This document shows, piece after piece, positions 34,329 to 47,401 of a stretch of 64,000 nt of DNA. This DNA comes from Actinomycetes bacterium (lineage in GTDB: Bacteria > Actinomycetota > Acidimicrobiia > Acidimicrobiales > JAJYXR01). The position numbers and the translations under genes were made by a program. The number at the start of each line of letters is the position of its first letter. Positions within the stretch are counted from its first letter, which is position 1. The stretch lies in NCBI GenBank assembly GCA_021801795.1, contig JAJYXR010000004.1, forward strand, positions 1-64,000, in the 5' to 3' direction. The notes beneath the pieces were generated by a model, which saw only the letters and a list, made by a program, of their open reading frames with translations, was not told where the DNA came from and made no database searches.

Positions 34329-35402
34329 TCAGCTCGGATCTCGCGCCAGGCTGCCGGCCACTATCTCGAGGAGGTCCACCAGGCGATTAGCATAGCCCCA
34401 CTCGTTGTCGTACCAGCCGTTCACCTTCACGAGGGTCGCGTCCTCGCTCACCGGCATGGTCATGGTGAGCGAGGCGTCGAAGACACAGGAGGCCGGGTTC
34501 CCTACGACGTCCGAGGAGACGAGCGGTGCCTCGGTGTACTCCAGGACTCCGGCCAGGGGGCCCGACGCTCCGGCTCGGTAGAAGGCCTGGTTCACCTCCT
34601 CTGTGGAACGAACTCCCTGGACGAGCGCGGTGAAGTCGGTGATGGATCCGTCCCCTACCGGGACCCTGAGCGAGCTCCCGTCGAGGCGACCCTGCATCGC
34701 GGGAAGGACCAACCCAGTCGCCCGGGCCGCTCCGGTGGAAGAGGGCACTATGTTCAGCGCAGCAGCGCGGGCTCGGCGCAGGTCCTTATGGGGTAGGTCG
34801 AGCAGGTTCTGGTCGTTCGTGTATGCGTGGACCGTGGTCATGAGACCGTTCGAGACGCCGAAGGCCTCGTCGAGCACCTTCACCATGGGCACGAAGCAGT
34901 TCGTGGTGCAGGAGGCGTTCGAGATCACGAAGTGCCTGGAGGGGTCGAACTCTGCGTCGTTCACGCCCACCACGAATGTGGCGTCCACCCCGGTGGCAGG
35001 AGCAGATATCACCACGCAGGCTGCGCCAGCCTCCAGATGCGAGGCCGCTGCCTCTCGGGTGGTGAACCTGCCCGTCGATTCCACTACCAGGTCGACCCCC
35101 ATGTCCCGCCAGGGCAGCCGGGCCGGGTCGCGCTCGGCCAGCACCGCGACACGCCTGCCGGCGACCACGATGGCGTCACTCTCCACTGCCACCTCGCCCG
35201 GGAACCTGCCCTGCGTGGTGTCGTAGCGCAGTAGATGGGCGTTGGTCTCCGCATCGGTGAGGTCGTTCAGGGCCACCAGCTCCACCTGCGCCGCTTCTCC
35301 CCTGTCGAAGAGCGCACGCAGGAAGTTCCTGCCGATCCGACCGAAGCCGTTCACACCGACCCGGGTCCGCCCTCCTCGCGCACCCGCCCTCGCATCTGGC
35401 AT
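34329..35402 (-). CDS. gap: Glyceraldehyde-3-phosphate dehydrogenase
   Basis: 357 residues from the third of three consecutive ATGs (35408, 35405, 35402); AAGGGG lies six bases before the third. NAD-binding Rossmann motif VGVNGFGRIGRNFLRA at the N-terminus, catalytic Cys in SNASCTTNCFVP, active-site His in TTVHAYTNDQ, and the C-terminal NGWYDNEWGYANRLVD block. It oxidises and phosphorylates glyceraldehyde 3-phosphate to 1,3-bisphosphoglycerate. First of gap-pgk-tpiA; whiA, normally just upstream in Gram-positives, is absent, with only 43 bp between gap and yvcK. Confidence 0.97.
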   Translation of the reverse strand: MPDARAGARGGRTRVGVNGFGRIGRNFLRALFDRGEAAQVELVALNDLTDAETNAHLLRYDTTQGRFPGEVAVESDAIVVAGRRVAVLAERDPARLPWRDMGVDLVVESTGRFTTREAAASHLEAGAACVVISAPATGVDATFVVGVNDAEFDPSRHFVISNASCTTNCFVPMVKVLDEAFGVSNGLMTTVHAYTNDQNLLDLPHKDLRRARAAALNIVPSSTGAARATGLVLPAMQGRLDGSSLRVPVGDGSITDFTALVQGVRSTEEVNQAFYRAGASGPLAGVLEYTEAPLVSSDVVGNPASCVFDASLTMTMPVSEDATLVKVNGWYDNEWGYANRLVDLLEIVAGSLARDPS

Positions 35403-35445
35403 CATCATCCCCTTTGTGACAGGCCCCGAGGGGCCACGACGGGCA

Positions 35446-36411
35446 TCATCCGAGCAGACCTGAGAGGTGGCGCGCCAGTCTGGTGGGATCGTGAGCTAGC
35501 CCATTAGGTCGCGCCAGGTCGGCCAGGTGGAGTCGCACACCGCCCGGCAGGTCTCCAGCGACGCAGGAAGTGACGTCCAGGCCTGCCGGATCGGCCAGAA
35601 CGATGTCATAGGCCACCCCATGACCCCCGAGTGCTCCGAGGTGCCGGGCGAGGTCATATGCCTCGGTCTCTCCTGGTTGAGGCCGCAGGTTCGCCACGTA
35701 CACGCGCTGTGCCCGGCTTCGCTCGAGGACCTCCCTTATCCCTGGCAGGGCAGCCACAGCCAGCACGCTCGTATAGAGAGAACCGGGGCCGACGAGGATC
35801 TGGTCGGCTTGCGCCAATGCCCTTAGCACCTCGTCTGGTATCCGGGGGCTGGCGGGCTCGTGGTAGAGCGTCTCGATGCCGCTGGTCGCCATGATGGTGC
35901 TCTGACCGCGCACCACGGCCTGCCCTGTCCTGGCCAGGAGCACCACAGGATCGCAGGTGGCTGGAAGCACCCTCCCGACCACTCCGAGCAGCCCAGCCAC
36001 CGCATCGATGCCCGGCTCCAGGCCTCCGAGCGCCTCGAAACAGGCAGCCAGGAGGACGTTGCCCATCGGGTGGCCTTCGAGGCCGCCGGCTGCGAACCGG
36101 TGCTCGAAGGCCTTCAGGAAGGCACCCTGGTCAGTGGAGAGGGCCGCGAGGCACCGGCGCAGGTCACCGGGGGGAGCCACGCCCAGCTCCCTGCGCAGCC
36201 GGCCCGAGGAGCCTCCGTCGTCTGCCACCGAGACCACTGCGGTCAGCCGGCCGGCGTACCTGCGGGCAGCCCTCAGCGCAGCAGCCAGTCCGTGCCCACC
36301 ACCGAGCGCCACCACCGACGGCCCGCTGCCCGAGGCAGCCCCCCCCGACGCAGTCCCGCATGCAGACATCGCAGCCGCTGTGGAGACGATCTGCTGGCCG
36401 GTCTGGCTCAA
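35446..36411 (-). CDS. yvcK: YvcK/CofD-family gluconeogenesis factor
   Basis: 321 residues from TTG 36411, overlapping the rapZ stop as TTGA, with AGGGA nine bases upstream; ATG 36369 would remove a low-complexity N-terminus and is an alternative. The family signature VVALGGGHGLAAALRAAR (UDP-sugar/phosphate-binding loop) and VVSVADDGGSSGRLRRE are present, followed by PPGDLRRCLAALS and GNVLLAA. YvcK binds UDP-GlcNAc and influences cell shape and carbon metabolism in Gram-positive bacteria. Located in the conserved uvrC-rapZ-yvcK run. Confidence 0.93.
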   Translation of the reverse strand: MSQTGQQIVSTAAAMSACGTASGGAASGSGPSVVALGGGHGLAAALRAARRYAGRLTAVVSVADDGGSSGRLRRELGVAPPGDLRRCLAALSTDQGAFLKAFEHRFAAGGLEGHPMGNVLLAACFEALGGLEPGIDAVAGLLGVVGRVLPATCDPVVLLARTGQAVVRGQSTIMATSGIETLYHEPASPRIPDEVLRALAQADQILVGPGSLYTSVLAVAALPGIREVLERSRAQRVYVANLRPQPGETEAYDLARHLGALGGHGVAYDIVLADPAGLDVTSCVAGDLPGGVRLHLADLARPNGLAHDPTRLARHLSGLLG

Positions 36412-37265
36412 CGGTCGACGTCCCTGTGGAAGATACGAGGCACCACATCCTGGGTGGTGAGGCGTCTGGCCAGCTCCTCGGCCATCGCAACGGACCTGTG
36501 GCGCCCCCCGGTGCAGCCCATGGCCACCGTCAGGTAGCTCCTTCCCTCGCGGGCATAGGAAGGCAGCAGCATCTCCAGGAGGTCGACCAGCATCGCCAGG
36601 AAGGACTGGGCTTCCGCTGAACCGAGCACGAAGCCGGCCACGGGGGCATCGAGACCCGACAGCGGTCGCAGCTCGTCCACCCAGTAGGGGTTCGGCAGGA
36701 AGCGGCAGTCGAAGACTAGGTCGGCGTCCAGGGGAACCCCGTGCTTGAAGCCGAAGGAGGCCACGGAGACCTGCATGGCGCCGCGATCCTGGCTGGAGCC
36801 GAAGAGCTCCATGACACGTGCACGGAGCTGGTTCACGTTCAGCTCGCCTGTGTCCAGTACGAGGTCGGCGAGGTCACGGATACCTTCGAGCCGGCGTCGC
36901 TCTCCTGCTATGGCCTCGCCCACGTTCAGGGCGCCGACCGGATGCCGGCGACGGGTTCCCTCGAAGCGCCTTACCAGGATGTCGTCGGGGGCATCGAGAT
37001 AGACGACCTCGACACGGTCGCCCCTGGACCTGAGGCGCTCGACGGCTCCGGGAAGCTCCTCGACGTGGGTGCCCCCGGCGCGACCGACTACGAGGGCCAC
37101 GCGCTCCTGGCGGCCTGGTCCGACAGGGTCGATAGCGTCCGCGACCTCAGAGATGAGCGCTGGCGGCATGTTGTCTATGACGTACCAGCCGGCGTCCTCG
37201 AGGGCGGCTGCCGCGGTGGAGCGACCGGCTCCCGACATTCCGGTTATCAGCAGGTAATCAGTCAC
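36408..37265 (-). CDS. rapZ: RapZ family RNase adapter / nucleotide-binding protein
   Basis: 285 residues, GTG start at 37265 overlapping the uvrC stop as GTGA. P-loop GMSGAGRSTAAAALEDAGW at residues 9-27 (GxxGxGRS form typical of RapZ/YvcJ), YVIDNMPP, and the C-terminal sugar-phosphate-sensing region with SFGFKHGVP, RFLPNPYW and GCTGGRHRSVAMAEELA. In Proteobacteria RapZ targets GlmZ small RNA; in actinobacteria it binds nucleotides and is co-encoded with yvcK, its exact role being less clear. Confidence 0.95.
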   Translation of the reverse strand: MTDYLLITGMSGAGRSTAAAALEDAGWYVIDNMPPALISEVADAIDPVGPGRQERVALVVGRAGGTHVEELPGAVERLRSRGDRVEVVYLDAPDDILVRRFEGTRRRHPVGALNVGEAIAGERRRLEGIRDLADLVLDTGELNVNQLRARVMELFGSSQDRGAMQVSVASFGFKHGVPLDADLVFDCRFLPNPYWVDELRPLSGLDAPVAGFVLGSAEAQSFLAMLVDLLEMLLPSYAREGRSYLTVAMGCTGGRHRSVAMAEELARRLTTQDVVPRIFHRDVDR

Positions 37266-39352
37266 CGGGCTCCATCCTTTCCTCGGTCAGCACCCGGGTG
37301 GAGCCGATCGTAGAGGGCGCCAGCCACGCCCGATGGCAGCCAGCCAAGGGCCTCGAGCTCCTCGAAGGAAGCCGCTCGGACCCTCTTCAGGCTGCCGAGC
37401 TCCCTCACTAGCCTCGCCTGTCGTCTCGGACCCAATCCCGGCACGTCGTCGAGCACCCCTCTCGTCATCGATTTGGAGCGAAGCTTACGGTGGTAGCCGA
37501 TCGCGAAGCGGTGTGCCTCGTCCCTAATCTGCTGGAGGAGGTAGAGCGCATCCGAGCCACGGGGCAGCTCCACCGGGTCGGGTCGTCCCGGTACGAAGAC
37601 CTCCTCCAGGCGCTTCGCGAGCGCAGCGATGGGGATCGAGCCTGCGAGCCCGAGCTGCTCCAGAACCCGGGTCCCCACCGCGAGCTGGCCCTTACTTCCG
37701 TCGAGCAGGAGCAGCTCAGGAGGGTAGGAGAAGCGACCCGCCTTCCTGCCCGCACCTTCAGCGTCGCCGGCCGGGTCGCCAGAAACAGGCAGCGCGCCGA
37801 GTCGCCCTGGCCGGGAGGCATGGCGAGAGTCGACCAGGTGGCCGAGGCGCCTGGTGAGCACCTCCTCCATTGCTGCGTAGTCGTCGTTCCCCTGGACGGA
37901 GCGCACCTGGAAGCGGCGGTACTCCGAGGGCTTCGGGAGGCCGTCCTCCAGCACGACCATGGAGCCGACGTAGCTCGTGCCCTGCAGGTGGCTCATGTCG
38001 TAGCACTCGATCCTGAGCGGGGCGCGCTCGAGCCCGAGCGCCTGGCCGAGCGCGTGGAGGGCCCGACTCCTCGCGTCGTGATCGGCGAAGCGACGTGTCC
38101 GCTGGCGCGTGAGGTCCTCCGCAGCGTTCCGCTCTGCCGTGGAGAGCAGGTCTCGCCTGGCGCCCCTCTTCGGCACGGCCAGCCGGACGGCGCCCCCTCG
38201 ACGGCTCGCCAGGAACTGCCGGTAGATCTCCTGGTCGACCGGCATGGTGGCCACCAGCACGCTGCGGGGTACCTCCACCTCCACCTGTCCAGGACCAGGC
38301 GCTGCCGGCTGGGCACGCGAGGATCCAGATGCCCAGCGATCTCCCCGAGAGACGCTGGCGGGCGAGCGGGAGCTGCCGTAGAGCTCCTCGATTATCCTGC
38401 CAACCAGTTGCGCCTGGTCGATCTCCTCCACCTTCTCGACGAAGAGGCTGCGCCGCCCCACGACCCGGCCGTGCCGGACGCTCAGGAGGCAGACGGAGGC
38501 GAGCAGCTCGTCCTCGGCCATGCCGATGGCATCGAGATCCTCGAAGCTGTCACCCACCATGCCCTGGTGGTCGATGCTTGCCCGAAGCGCACCCAGCTGG
38601 TCCCGCAGCCTCGCGGCGAGCTCGAAGCGCTGCTCGGCAGCGGCAGCGGCCATCGCGGCCTCGAGGTGCTCCACCAGTGGACCTGTCTCACCCCGCAGGA
38701 ATCGCGTGAGACCTTCTACCAGCTCACCGTAGGCATCCTCGCCTATCGCACCGACGCAGGGGGCAGAGCACCGCTCTATGTGTGCCAGCAGGCAGGGCGA
38801 GCCGAGGCGCCTGTGGCGCCCGAACTTCGCATCTGTGCAGCTCCTCACCGGATAGGTGCGTATTAGCAGGTCGATGGTCTCCCGTATCGCGGCCGCACTG
38901 GCGTAGGGGCCGAAGTACCTGACGCCCCTGCGTCTAGCGCCACGCACGACCGCCACCCGTGGCCAGGGATCAGCCGACGTGACCGCCACCCAGGGGTAGC
39001 TCTTGTCGTCCATGAGCCGGACGTTGAAGCGCGGCCTGTGCTCCTTTATGAGAGAGCACTCCAGCATCAGCGCCTCGACCTCGTTGCCCACCTGTATCCA
39101 CTCCACCCGTTCCGCAGCCTCGAGCATCTGGCGGGTGCGCACCCCGAGGCCCGAGGGATCAGCGAAGTAGCTGTTCAGGCGGCTCCGCAGTGACTTGGCC
39201 TTCCCTACGTAGAGCACCCTGCCGGACAGATCGAGGAACTGGTACGAACCCGGGGCGTCGGGTATCTCCCCCGGTGGCGGCCGCCTGACCATCACAGTGG
39301 GCCGCACCAGCCGGTGGCGGCTGTCTCCCCATTCGTGCCAGGCATCACCCAT
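37262..39352 (-). CDS. uvrC: Excinuclease ABC subunit C
   Basis: 696 residues from ATG 39352, with GGAGG ten bases upstream; a start at 39292 (MVRRPPPGEIPDAPG) matches family length slightly better but lacks a binding site. GIY-YIG 3'-incision domain near residues 33-110 (PGSYQFLDLSGRVLYVGK), UVR motif EQRFELAARLRDQLGAL near 235-255, RNase H-like 5'-incision domain (IECYDMSHLQGTSYVGSM), and paired helix-hairpin-helix motifs at the end (VPGLGPRRQARLV). Cuts both sides of lesions marked by UvrA/UvrB. First gene of the uvrC-rapZ-yvcK-gap-pgk-tpiA-secG run. Confidence 0.96.
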   Translation of the reverse strand: MGDAWHEWGDSRHRLVRPTVMVRRPPPGEIPDAPGSYQFLDLSGRVLYVGKAKSLRSRLNSYFADPSGLGVRTRQMLEAAERVEWIQVGNEVEALMLECSLIKEHRPRFNVRLMDDKSYPWVAVTSADPWPRVAVVRGARRRGVRYFGPYASAAAIRETIDLLIRTYPVRSCTDAKFGRHRRLGSPCLLAHIERCSAPCVGAIGEDAYGELVEGLTRFLRGETGPLVEHLEAAMAAAAAEQRFELAARLRDQLGALRASIDHQGMVGDSFEDLDAIGMAEDELLASVCLLSVRHGRVVGRRSLFVEKVEEIDQAQLVGRIIEELYGSSRSPASVSRGDRWASGSSRAQPAAPGPGQVEVEVPRSVLVATMPVDQEIYRQFLASRRGGAVRLAVPKRGARRDLLSTAERNAAEDLTRQRTRRFADHDARSRALHALGQALGLERAPLRIECYDMSHLQGTSYVGSMVVLEDGLPKPSEYRRFQVRSVQGNDDYAAMEEVLTRRLGHLVDSRHASRPGRLGALPVSGDPAGDAEGAGRKAGRFSYPPELLLLDGSKGQLAVGTRVLEQLGLAGSIPIAALAKRLEEVFVPGRPDPVELPRGSDALYLLQQIRDEAHRFAIGYHRKLRSKSMTRGVLDDVPGLGPRRQARLVRELGSLKRVRAASFEELEALGWLPSGVAGALYDRLHPGADRGKDGAR

Positions 39353-40624
39353 ATATCCTGCACCTCCGAAGAGGCAGCTGGGCACGCCCGGCCCTGCTGA
39401 CAGCCCTAGCGCGGCTAGCGGTCTGGCCCCAGAGCGCCTAGAGTGGAGGCTGCCGGCCTGGTACCCCGGCTTACAGCATGCTCCGAGGCCGACATACCCG
39501 CGGATGGGCGACCAGGCTGTCCCCGCCGGCCGAGTTCGGAGCCGTCCCCGAAGGGGGTATTCATATGATCCGGCTTCAGCAGGCCCTGGGCGAGGACTTC
39601 ACCAAGGCCGCGCCCGAAGACCTGGCGGTACGCATCCAGGCAGCGAAGGACGCACTGGGGAGCAGGCTCCTGGTGCTCGTGCACCACTACCAACGCGACG
39701 AGGTGATGCGCTTCGCGGACTTCCGCGGCGACTCGCTCGCGCTCTCGCGTGCTGCAGCGTCACGCCCGGATGCGGAGTACATCGTCTTCTGCGGCGTCCA
39801 CTTCATGGCCGAATCTGCCGACATCCTGACCGGAGGCCACCAGCAGGTGATACTCCCGGACCTGAACGCAGGATGCTCGATGGCCGACATGGCGGACCTC
39901 GAGGAGGTGGAGGAAGCGTGGTCCCGCCTCGAGGAGGTGGTGGACATCGACTCGCTGGTGCCGATCACCTACATAAACTCCTCGGCTGCACTGAAGGCAT
40001 TCGTGGGGAGCCACGGTGGATCGGTCTGCACCTCCACGAATGCCAGGGCAGTTCTCAGCTGGGCCCTCGATCCGGCGAGGCGCGCTGGTAGGCAGGTGCT
40101 CTTCTTCCCCGACCAGCACCTCGGCAGGAACACGGCCTACCAGCTCGGCTACGGCGCCGGGGACATGCGGGTCTGGGATCCCCGGCTGGAGAGCGGCGGC
40201 CTCGAGGAGGCCGACATGAAGGGATCCACCCTGCTGCTGTGGAAGGGACATTGCTCTGTCCACCAGCGCTTCACCCCCTCCCACGTAGCGCAGTTCCGCG
40301 CCGAGCACCCCGACGGCATAGTCGCGGTCCACCCCGAATGCTCCCATGAGGTGGTGGAGCTGGCCGACGAGGTGGGGTCGACTGACTACCTGATAAGGGT
40401 GGTGGAGACTGCCCCGCCCTCGGCGGCCATAGGTGTGGGCACCGAGATACACCTGGTGAAGAGGCTCGCAGACGAGAACCCGGCTAAGACGGTGGTCTCG
40501 CTGGATCCGCTGGTGTGCCCCTGCTCCACCATGTTCCGGATCGATGCACCACACCTCTGCTGGGTCCTGGAGGGCCTCGTGGAGGGCGAGGTGAGGAACC
40601 GCATCGTCGTCGACGACCAGACTG

Positions 40625-43537
<2,913 letters not shown>

Positions 43538-43543
43538 GGCACG

Positions 43544-43549
43544 AGGATA
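43544..43549 (-). promoter_or_regulatory. Possible leaderless -10 box for uvrA
   Basis: TATCCT (43549-43544 on the minus strand) is followed by six bases and the GTG start at 43537, the same spacing seen at other leaderless starts here. No matching -35 was found and uvrA probably also reads through from uvrB. I saw no LexA-type box. Confidence 0.35.
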
Positions 43550-43555
43550 CCGGCA

Positions 43556-45799
43556 CTACCGGCCAATCAGTCCCTGATGGGCAGACTCGGCAGAGGCCAG
43601 CAGAAGCTCTATGTCGGCGATCTCGTCACGGAGCACAGCGGCCTCCTCGAAGCGCAGCTCCTTCGCAGCGGACTCCATCTCCTGGCGCAGGCGCCTCGCC
43701 ATGGCCACCAGATCCTCGGGCGCGACATTGCCGAGATCCTCCGCTGCCAGGCCGTATGGGAACGCGTGGTCGAGGCGACCCACACCATCTCCCGCCCTTG
43801 CGTCCCTGGCGACGCCCGAGCCGCCGGCTCCCGCCCCGGCATCTCTGCCGCCGTCCCTGGCGACGCCGGAGCCGGCATGACCACTGCCACTGCCCCTGGC
43901 ACTGCCACGACCCCGGCCCCTGCCCTTACCATTGCCTGGCCGTGGCGAAACCGACGACAGGGTCATCCCCTCCAGGATGTCGGTGACTGCCTTTCGGATG
44001 GTGGTGGGATCGATGCCGTGCTGGGCGTTGTACTGCTGCTGGAGAAGCCTCCGGCGCTCGGTCTCGGATATCGCCTGGCGCATGGCTGCGGTAAGGGAGT
44101 CCGCGTAGAGGACCACCCGGCCGTCTACGTTTCGAGCTGCGCGCCCCATGGTCTGGATGAGGGCCGACGCAGAGCGAAGGAAACCCTCCTTGTCCGCATC
44201 GAGTATGGCAACGAGGGAGACCTCGGGCAGGTCGAGGCCCTCCCGTAGCAGGTTTATGCCCACCAGCACGTCGAAAACACCGCGGCGCAGGTCGCTCAGG
44301 AGACCGATCCTCTCGATGGTGTCGATGTCGGAGTGGAGGTAGCGAACCCGCACCCCCCTGTCGAGCAGGTAGTCAGCCAGCTCCTCGGCCATTCGCTTGG
44401 TCAGGGTGGTGACGAGCACTCTGCCTCCGGACCCCACAGCCTCGTGGATGCGCTCTATCAGGTCGTCTATCTGCCCTGCAGTAGGCCGGAGCACGATCTC
44501 GGGATCCACGAGACCGGTGGGCCTGATGACCTGCTCCACGACCCTGCTGGACACCTCCAGCTCGTAGGCGCCCGGTGTGGCAGAGAGGAAGACGACCTGA
44601 CCGAGGCGCTCGGTCAACTCCTCGAACCTGAGGGGGCGGTTGTCCAGGGCGGAGGGCAGGCGGAACCCATGCTCTACGAGGGTCGCCTTCCTCGAGCGGT
44701 CTCCCTCGTACTGCCCGTGGAGCTGCGGAACCGCCACATGGCTCTCGTCGATCACGGTGAGGAAACCCTCTGGGAAGTAGTCGAGCAGCGTGAAGGGAGG
44801 ATCTCCGGCCTGGCGCCCGTCCAGGTGGCGGCTGTAGTTCTCGATCCCGCTGCATACCCCGACCTCCGCCAGCATCTCCAGGTCGTGCTCGGTTCTGAGC
44901 CTGAGGCGCTGGGACTCCAGGAGCTTGCCCTCGCTCTGGAACACGGCCAACCGCTCGCCGAGCTCCTTCTCGATGGAGCCGATCGCGCGCCTCAGCGTCT
45001 CCTCGCCTGCTACGTAGTGGCTGGCGGGCAGCACCACCAGATCAGGAAGGTCCTCGCCCAGCTCACCAGTCAAGGGATCGTAGGGTCGGATGCGTTCCAC
45101 CACGTCGCCGAACATCTCCACCCGTACGGCGTGATCCTCGTATGCGGGGTGGAGCTCGATGGTGTCACCCCGGACGCGGAAGTGGCCACGGCTCAGCACC
45201 AGGTCGTTCCGGTCATAATGCAGTGCCACCAGCCGCCGGAGGAGGGAGCGCTGGTCCATCTCGTCTCCGGGCCGCAGCGCGACCATGCGGCTCGCGTACC
45301 CCTCCGGTGAGCCGAGACCGTAGATGCAGGACACGGAGGCGACCACGACGACGTCGTTCCTGAGCAGCAACCCCGACGTAGCCGAATGGCGCAGCCTGTC
45401 GATGTCGTCGTTTATCGCGGAGTCCTTCTCTATGTAGACGTCGGAAGCCGGCAGGTAAGCCTCCGGCTGGTAGTAGTCGTAGTAGGAGACGAAGAACTCC
45501 ACCCGGTTCTTCGGCAGTAGCTCCCGTAGCTCTGAGGCCAGCTGGGCTGCGAGGGACTTGTTCGGCTCGATTATGAGGGTGGGCCGTTGCACGGCCTCGA
45601 TCACCCACGCCATGGTGGCCGTCTTGCCGCTCCCGGTCACCCCGAGGAGGGTCTGCCAGCGCTCGCCGGCCGCTATACCCTCGGCGAGTGAGGCGATCGC
45701 CTGGGGCTGGTCCCCCGCAGGCCGGAGCGGCGAGATCACCTCGAAGCGCCGCTCCGAGGGTCCTGCAGGTCTCACACTCAGCCGATCGGCCTTCACCAC
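43556..45799 (-). CDS. uvrB: Excinuclease ABC subunit B with low-complexity insert
   Basis: 747 residues from GTG 45799 (a second GTG follows immediately). Helicase-like ATPase: Walker [14 protein letters not shown], beta-hairpin [12 protein letters not shown] that threads damaged [17 protein letters not shown], and motif [12 protein letters not shown]. The C-terminal UVR motif ([17 protein letters not shown]) contacts UvrC. Between the helicase core and UVR motif (about residues 622-675) there is a Gly/Arg/Ala/Ser-rich insert ([15 protein letters not shown]) not found in ordinary UvrB of about 670 residues. In an operon downstream of coaE, 40 bp away. Confidence 0.96.
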   Translation of the reverse strand: MVKADRLSVRPAGPSERRFEVISPLRPAGDQPQAIASLAEGIAAGERWQTLLGVTGSGKTATMAWVIEAVQRPTLIIEPNKSLAAQLASELRELLPKNRVEFFVSYYDYYQPEAYLPASDVYIEKDSAINDDIDRLRHSATSGLLLRNDVVVVASVSCIYGLGSPEGYASRMVALRPGDEMDQRSLLRRLVALHYDRNDLVLSRGHFRVRGDTIELHPAYEDHAVRVEMFGDVVERIRPYDPLTGELGEDLPDLVVLPASHYVAGEETLRRAIGSIEKELGERLAVFQSEGKLLESQRLRLRTEHDLEMLAEVGVCSGIENYSRHLDGRQAGDPPFTLLDYFPEGFLTVIDESHVAVPQLHGQYEGDRSRKATLVEHGFRLPSALDNRPLRFEELTERLGQVVFLSATPGAYELEVSSRVVEQVIRPTGLVDPEIVLRPTAGQIDDLIERIHEAVGSGGRVLVTTLTKRMAEELADYLLDRGVRVRYLHSDIDTIERIGLLSDLRRGVFDVLVGINLLREGLDLPEVSLVAILDADKEGFLRSASALIQTMGRAARNVDGRVVLYADSLTAAMRQAISETERRRLLQQQYNAQHGIDPTTIRKAVTDILEGMTLSSVSPRPGNGKGRGRGRGSARGSGSGHAGSGVARDGGRDAGAGAGGSGVARDARAGDGVGRLDHAFPYGLAAEDLGNVAPEDLVAMARRLRQEMESAAKELRFEEAAVLRDEIADIELLLASAESAHQGLIGR

Positions 45800-45839
45800 C
45801 CCTCACATGGTACCGGTTCGCAGGCCGACGCCTGGCAGG

Positions 45840-46433
45840 CTAAGGCTGCAGGTAGGTCCAGAGACGGTCCACCTGGGGTTCGAGCGCGTCGAGGGGACCG
45901 GAGTTGTCGACCACGAAGTCTGCACCAGCCAGGCGCTCGGCCCGGCTGGGCTGTGCGGAGATGCGACGGGCCGCGTCGAGCCGGTCCATGGACCGGTAGC
46001 GCACCAGCCGATCGAGCGCCAGCGCCGGGTCGCAGTCCACCACCACCACCGAATCGAGACCGAAGGCGTCACGATGCAGTGGTCTGAGCAGCGGCACGTC
46101 CAGGATCACCAGGGACGCCCTGGATCGCTCTGCCTCCAGTCGCCGGAGCATCTCGGCACCGATGGCAGGATGGGTGATGGCGTTCAGGTCGGCCAGCGCC
46201 CCGGGGTCCGCGAAGACGATCCCGGCCAGCACCGCCCGGTCCACCTGGCCCTCCCGGTCCAGGATGACGGGGCCGAAACGCTCCACGAGGGGCCCGTAGG
46301 CCTCTGCGCCAGGAGCCACCACCTCGCGTGCGATCTGGTCGGCATCTATGAGAACGGCACCGCGCTCCACCAGCAGGGACGCGACAGTCGACTTGCCCGA
46401 GCCGATGCCGCCGGTGAGACCCGACGTCTTCAT
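45840..46433 (-). CDS. coaE: Dephospho-CoA kinase
   Basis: 197 residues, ATG at 46433 overlapping the stop of the upstream methyltransferase as ATGA. P-loop GLTGGIGSGKSTVASLL at the N-terminus, the IDADQIAREVV lid-side motif and RASLVILDVPLL match CoaE. It phosphorylates the 3'-OH of dephospho-CoA, the last step of coenzyme A synthesis, in the cytosol. Neighbouring uvrB is a common actinobacterial linkage. Confidence 0.95.
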   Translation of the reverse strand: MKTSGLTGGIGSGKSTVASLLVERGAVLIDADQIAREVVAPGAEAYGPLVERFGPVILDREGQVDRAVLAGIVFADPGALADLNAITHPAIGAEMLRRLEAERSRASLVILDVPLLRPLHRDAFGLDSVVVVDCDPALALDRLVRYRSMDRLDAARRISAQPSRAERLAGADFVVDNSGPLDALEPQVDRLWTYLQP

Positions 46434-47191
46434 CTACTCATGGCGTGACGGGCCAGCGCGAAGAGCACGAGGGTGGTGGTGTCGATGTCCTCGGTGACGA
46501 AGAAGTCGTCTGCTGTGATGCCGGTGAGGCCACCCGTGTCCGAGCGGGCGATGAGGCCGTATGCCACCGGCAGGATGCGGGTGTAGGCACCCACGTACCA
46601 CGAACGGGGGATCCGGTGCCTGAGGTGGAAGACGTCGAGCGCGAGAAGCCTTGCGGCGCGCTCGCGCCTCGACCGGAAGTCGTCCTTCACCCTTGCGACG
46701 GCATCGATGCCCAGGATGGTGACGTCGCCGAAGTGACGACCCAGAACGTCGCGCAGGTGGTCGGGCTCGAAGGGGTGGACGTGGAAGGGGTTCTCGAAGT
46801 CCGCGGGCGCGTTCGGGGTGATGAAGAAGGCGGTGCCGTCAGAGCGCAGCACGCGCGCCACCTCGGATACGTGCGGGGCGGGATCCACGAAATGCTCGAT
46901 CAGGTGGGACGAGCAGACCCAGTCCACGCTCTGATCCGCCATGCCGAGCGCACCTGCGTCCATCTGGGCGACGAGCAGCTCCTCTGGACTCCAGCGGGAG
47001 GAGGCTTCCTGGAGGGCCGCCGCGCTGTAGTCCACACCGAAGACCCGGCGCCCCTCTCCCCCGAAGCCGACCGACTCGAACCCCTGGCCACAGCCAATGT
47101 CCAGTACCCTGCCGGGACCGAGCCGTTCCAGCACCGCCCGGTATCCAGCTCCGTGCAGGGCCAGGAGCGAGTCCGGGGTCACGCCCTGCAT
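46430..47191 (-). CDS. Class I SAM-dependent methyltransferase
   Basis: 253 residues from ATG 47191, with GGAGAG a few bases upstream; the open frame extends much further 5' but into the divergent AftD-like gene. Motif I VLDIGCGQGFESVGF near residues 29-44, an acidic residue ending strand 2 (VFGVDYSAA), and VDWVCSSHLIEHFVDP (motif post-I) are clear Methyltransf_11 features. The substrate is unknown; the neighbouring polysaccharide genes make a sugar or small-molecule substrate plausible. Coupled to coaE by ATGA, divergent from the arabinofuranosyltransferase-like gene with 210 bp between. Confidence 0.85.
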   Translation of the reverse strand: MQGVTPDSLLALHGAGYRAVLERLGPGRVLDIGCGQGFESVGFGGEGRRVFGVDYSAAALQEASSRWSPEELLVAQMDAGALGMADQSVDWVCSSHLIEHFVDPAPHVSEVARVLRSDGTAFFITPNAPADFENPFHVHPFEPDHLRDVLGRHFGDVTILGIDAVARVKDDFRSRRERAARLLALDVFHLRHRIPRSWYVGAYTRILPVAYGLIARSDTGGLTGITADDFFVTEDIDTTTLVLFALARHAMSR

Positions 47192-47401
47192 GGGTCGCTC
47201 TCCGGTCAGTCTGGCCACTGGGCGCTCCTGTCGGGCGTGGGCAGGAGGCCGGGACGTGGCTCGGCATGTTGGAGCCAATGGATAAATCGCGGGGATTGCC
47301 GGACGCGTCGTGTCATCTGTGGCATGCGCCCCTACACTATCGCCGGGCGCTAGCTGCCGATCCGCCCTACATGCGACCCCGATGCCCGAAGGGATGACCC
47401 C

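Noticed and set aside
37490..38866. 458-codon plus-strand frame opposite uvrC
   Set aside because: Complete overlap with uvrC domains on the other strand.
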